From positions 1-33,853 of the forward strand of contig CAYVUM010000028.1 of assembly GCA_964454795.1 (NCBI GenBank): a stretch of DNA of 33,853 nucleotides, written 5' to 3'. Below, piece after piece: positions 32,065 to 33,853 of this stretch. Positions within the stretch are counted from its first letter, which is position 1. Every line of letters begins with the position of its first letter. A model generated the notes under the pieces. It was not told the DNA's origin. It did no database searches and saw only the letters and a program-made list of their open reading frames with translations. A program made the position numbers and the translations under genes. This DNA is from CAYVUM01 sp964454795. Lineage in GTDB: Bacteria; Pseudomonadota; Alphaproteobacteria; Rhodospirillales; Defluviicoccaceae.

Positions 32065-33720
32065 TCAGCTTTCCTCGTGAAGCCAGTTGCGGATGATGGC
32101 GATCGCCTCATCGGGATGTTTCTGGACGATTTCGCCGACCTGCTTGAGGGTCGAGGCGCGGACCCGGCCTTCGACCCGCTCAAGGTCGATCATCTCTTCC
32201 AACTCTTCCTCGCCGGGGGTTTTCTCGGCAATCGCGGCGGGCGCCGACTCGGGGCCGGTCAGGGCGGGGGCATCGCCGCTGTGGGTCAGCAGATCGCCCA
32301 TTGGCCCGGTCGCCGGCACGGGCATGGTCTCCAGGGCGCGGGTGAGCAGCGGGCGGACCACCAGGAGGATGACAAGCAGCGCGAACAGCACCAGGACGAC
32401 GTATTGGGCAAGTTTGAGCAGGTCCTCCTTCTCCAGCCCCATGGCGAAGTCCAGCTCCTGCTGGTCCATGGGGTCGAATTCGACGAACCGCATGTTGATC
32501 ACCTCGACCGTGTCGCCCCGCGCGGCGTCGAAGCCGATGGCGCTGCGAACCAGGGTGGCGAGGAGGTCGAGTTCCGCTTCCGGGCGCGGCTCATAGGTCC
32601 GGTTGCCGTCCCCATCGGTGGCGTAGGTGCCGTCGACCAGGACCGCAACGGAGAGCCGGTTGATCGTTCCGGCTTCCCGGACATGGTTCACCACCCGCTT
32701 GGAGATCTCGTAGTTGATGGTCTCCTCGGTCCGGGCTTCCGAGGATTCCGAGCCGAGGGTCTCCTCGTCGGCCAGATCGGCATTGGGCAGGTTGTTGCCG
32801 ATGGTCACCGGCACCTCGCCGCCGGTGTCGCGGCTGGCGGCACTTTCCTCGATGATCTGGGTGGACCGGACCACCTGGCCGTCGGGGTCGTAGACCTCCT
32901 CGCTGGTGTTGATCCGGTCGAAATCCATGTCGGCGGTGACCTCGGCGCGGACCTTGCCGGGGCCGACGGTGCGTTCCAGGAGCCGCTCGACCGTCCGGGC
33001 AAGCTGGCTTTCGTAGCGGTGGCGCTGCTCTTCGGCCTTCTGGTCGAGACCGCCCAGCACCGGGTCATTCTCGAACCCGCCGGCAAGCAAGGTGCCCTGG
33101 TCGTCGACCACGGAAATCCGGTCGGGACGCAGCCCGGGGACCGCCGAGGCGACGAGATGGCGGATCGCCAGGACCTGACCGTTGGCGAGCCGCTGCTTGC
33201 CGTTCATCGACAAGACCACCGAGGCGCTCGGCTGCTCCCGTTCACGGCTGAACAGTTCACGCTTGGGCAGCACGAGGTGGACCCGCGCCGCCTTGACCGT
33301 GTCGATGGTCCGGATGGTGCGCGAGAGCTCGCCCTCCAGCGCCCGGACCAGGTTGACGTTCTGCATGAAGTTGGTGACGCCGAGGGTGTCGGTTTCGTCA
33401 AACAGCTCGTAGCCCATGGAACCGCCGGCCGGCAGCCCCTTGTCGGCGAGGGCCAGGCGGGCGCCGGCAACCCGTTCCTGGGGCACGTAAATCGCCGTGC
33501 CATCGTTCCGGAGCTCATACGGGATGCCCTCGGCACCCAGCTGCCGGACCACCCGGTTGGCATCCGTCTGCTCCAGGTCGGCATAAAGGAGGGCGTATTC
33601 GTTCGCAGACAGGTTGGCGAGCAGCCAGAGGAAAAATCCGGTGAGGACAATGAGCACGCCGCCGATGATCGCCAGGCGAACCCCACCGAGATTGCGGATG
33701 ACCTGGACGAGCTGGTCCAT
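32065..33720 (-). CDS. fliF: Flagellar MS-ring protein FliF
   Basis: Forms the membrane and supramembrane ring, the base on which the flagellum is built. 551 aa from the ATG at 33720 (MDQLVQVIRNLGGVR), which has AGGGAA 4 nt upstream; the frame runs to 33759 (13 more residues) without a better site. The first membrane segment is about 16-37 (LAIIGGVLIVLTGFFLWLLA), followed by the YscJ-type periplasmic domain (SANEYALLYADLEQTDAN, GSMGYELFD, VHLVLPKRELF). The second membrane segment is near 440-462 (YVVLVLFALLVILLVVRPLL), and the C-terminal FliG-binding tail ends AIIRNWLHEES. It is the first gene of the minus-strand flagellar run. Confidence 0.97.
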   Translation of the reverse strand: MDQLVQVIRNLGGVRLAIIGGVLIVLTGFFLWLLANLSANEYALLYADLEQTDANRVVRQLGAEGIPYELRNDGTAIYVPQERVAGARLALADKGLPAGGSMGYELFDETDTLGVTNFMQNVNLVRALEGELSRTIRTIDTVKAARVHLVLPKRELFSREREQPSASVVLSMNGKQRLANGQVLAIRHLVASAVPGLRPDRISVVDDQGTLLAGGFENDPVLGGLDQKAEEQRHRYESQLARTVERLLERTVGPGKVRAEVTADMDFDRINTSEEVYDPDGQVVRSTQIIEESAASRDTGGEVPVTIGNNLPNADLADEETLGSESSEARTEETINYEISKRVVNHVREAGTINRLSVAVLVDGTYATDGDGNRTYEPRPEAELDLLATLVRSAIGFDAARGDTVEVINMRFVEFDPMDQQELDFAMGLEKEDLLKLAQYVVLVLFALLVILLVVRPLLTRALETMPVPATGPMGDLLTHSGDAPALTGPESAPAAIAEKTPGEEELEEMIDLERVEGRVRASTLKQVGEIVQKHPDEAIAIIRNWLHEES

Positions 33721-33786
33721 TGCGTTCCCTGCTGCCGGCGACCTGCTGCGGGCCGTCACGTCGCCGTGAGGGTAGGAAGCGTTGGA

Positions 33787-33801
33787 TAAATGCGGGGTTA
33801 A
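33787..33801. promoter_or_regulatory. Near-consensus CtrA box upstream of fliF
   Basis: TAAA-N7-TTAA on the plus strand, followed by C. One half is exact; the other differs from TTAA at one or two bases depending on alignment. It lies about 67 bp upstream of the fliF start and resembles the box near ctrA in orientation and trailing C. fliF is a CtrA target in Caulobacter. A short inverted repeat (GGCAA-AGC-TTGCC, 33808-33820) lies just beyond it. Confidence 0.35.
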
Positions 33802-33853
33802 CAGCCGGGCAAAGCTTGCCTAGGGGGCGGCACACGGAGGACCCGCCAGCCGG

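Noticed and set aside
20297..33720. Flagellar block as a horizontally acquired island.
   Set aside because: I see no integrase, tRNA, direct repeats or composition shift. Gene order and FlbD/CtrA context are normal for the class.
30943..33789. A 948-codon open frame on the plus strand across fliF and fliG, with similar long frames opposite flhA/flbD and tamB.
   Set aside because: They are antisense to clearly recognised genes, have His/Asp/Gly/Arg-rich composition typical of the reverse frame in high-GC DNA, and show no domain motifs.
33760..33853. Sigma54 promoter upstream of fliF.
   Set aside because: The GGCAAGCTTTGCC sequence (minus strand) looks suggestive, but the GG to GC distance is not 10 nt in any register, so the -24/-12 pattern fails.

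Overview
The window is high-GC chromosomal DNA from a motile alphaproteobacterium, most likely in or near the Rhodospirillales. The evidence is a ChpT-like phosphotransferase and CtrA (the alphaproteobacterial cell-cycle phosphorelay), FlbD as the sigma54 flagellar activator, a DUF1127 protein beside a MocR regulator, and the ftsH-folP-glmM order. Nearly all of it is conserved chromosome. I see no integrase, insertion sequence, prophage, CRISPR array, tRNA or rRNA.

Layout. (1) 1-4474, plus strand: the 3' end of ftsH, then folP, glmM, thiD and a small putative exported protein. (2) 4529-7410: a MocR-type regulator on the minus strand, divergent from a DUF1127 gene across a region with two perfect palindromes; then msrA and a small hypothetical gene on the minus strand. 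(3) 7411-7939: a non-coding stretch with a 26-bp tandem repeat inside a 13-bp inverted repeat that reaches into the end of moaA. (4) 7940-10046: moaA (minus) and a solitary amino-acid-type periplasmic binding protein (plus). (5) 10107-16667: tamA-tamB, the outer-membrane translocation and assembly module. (6) 16720-20091: a MobA-like protein without its catalytic motifs, chpT, a DUF533 protein, a 53-residue two-CxxC protein and ctrA. (7) 20297-33720: flagellar genes. fliI-fliJ run on plus. fliF-fliG-fliH-fliN-motA/pomA-like-flbD-flhA-flhF-flhG-fliK-like form one minus-strand run with short gaps or overlaps, which ends tail to tail with fliJ.

How they fit together. ChpT passes phosphate to CtrA, and CtrA in this class commonly drives early flagellar genes. 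Near-consensus CtrA boxes lie between ctrA and fliI and upstream of fliF. FlbD then acts on later flagellar promoters. FlhF and FlhG suggest control of flagellar position and number, probably polar.

I found no clearly new multi-gene system. The points most worth checking are: an FtsH whose HEXXH reads DEXXH; thiD with no ATG, GTG or TTG start; paired palindromes over face-to-face promoters between mocR and the DUF1127 gene; the MobA-like protein without catalytic residues; and the repeat structure at the 3' end of moaA.
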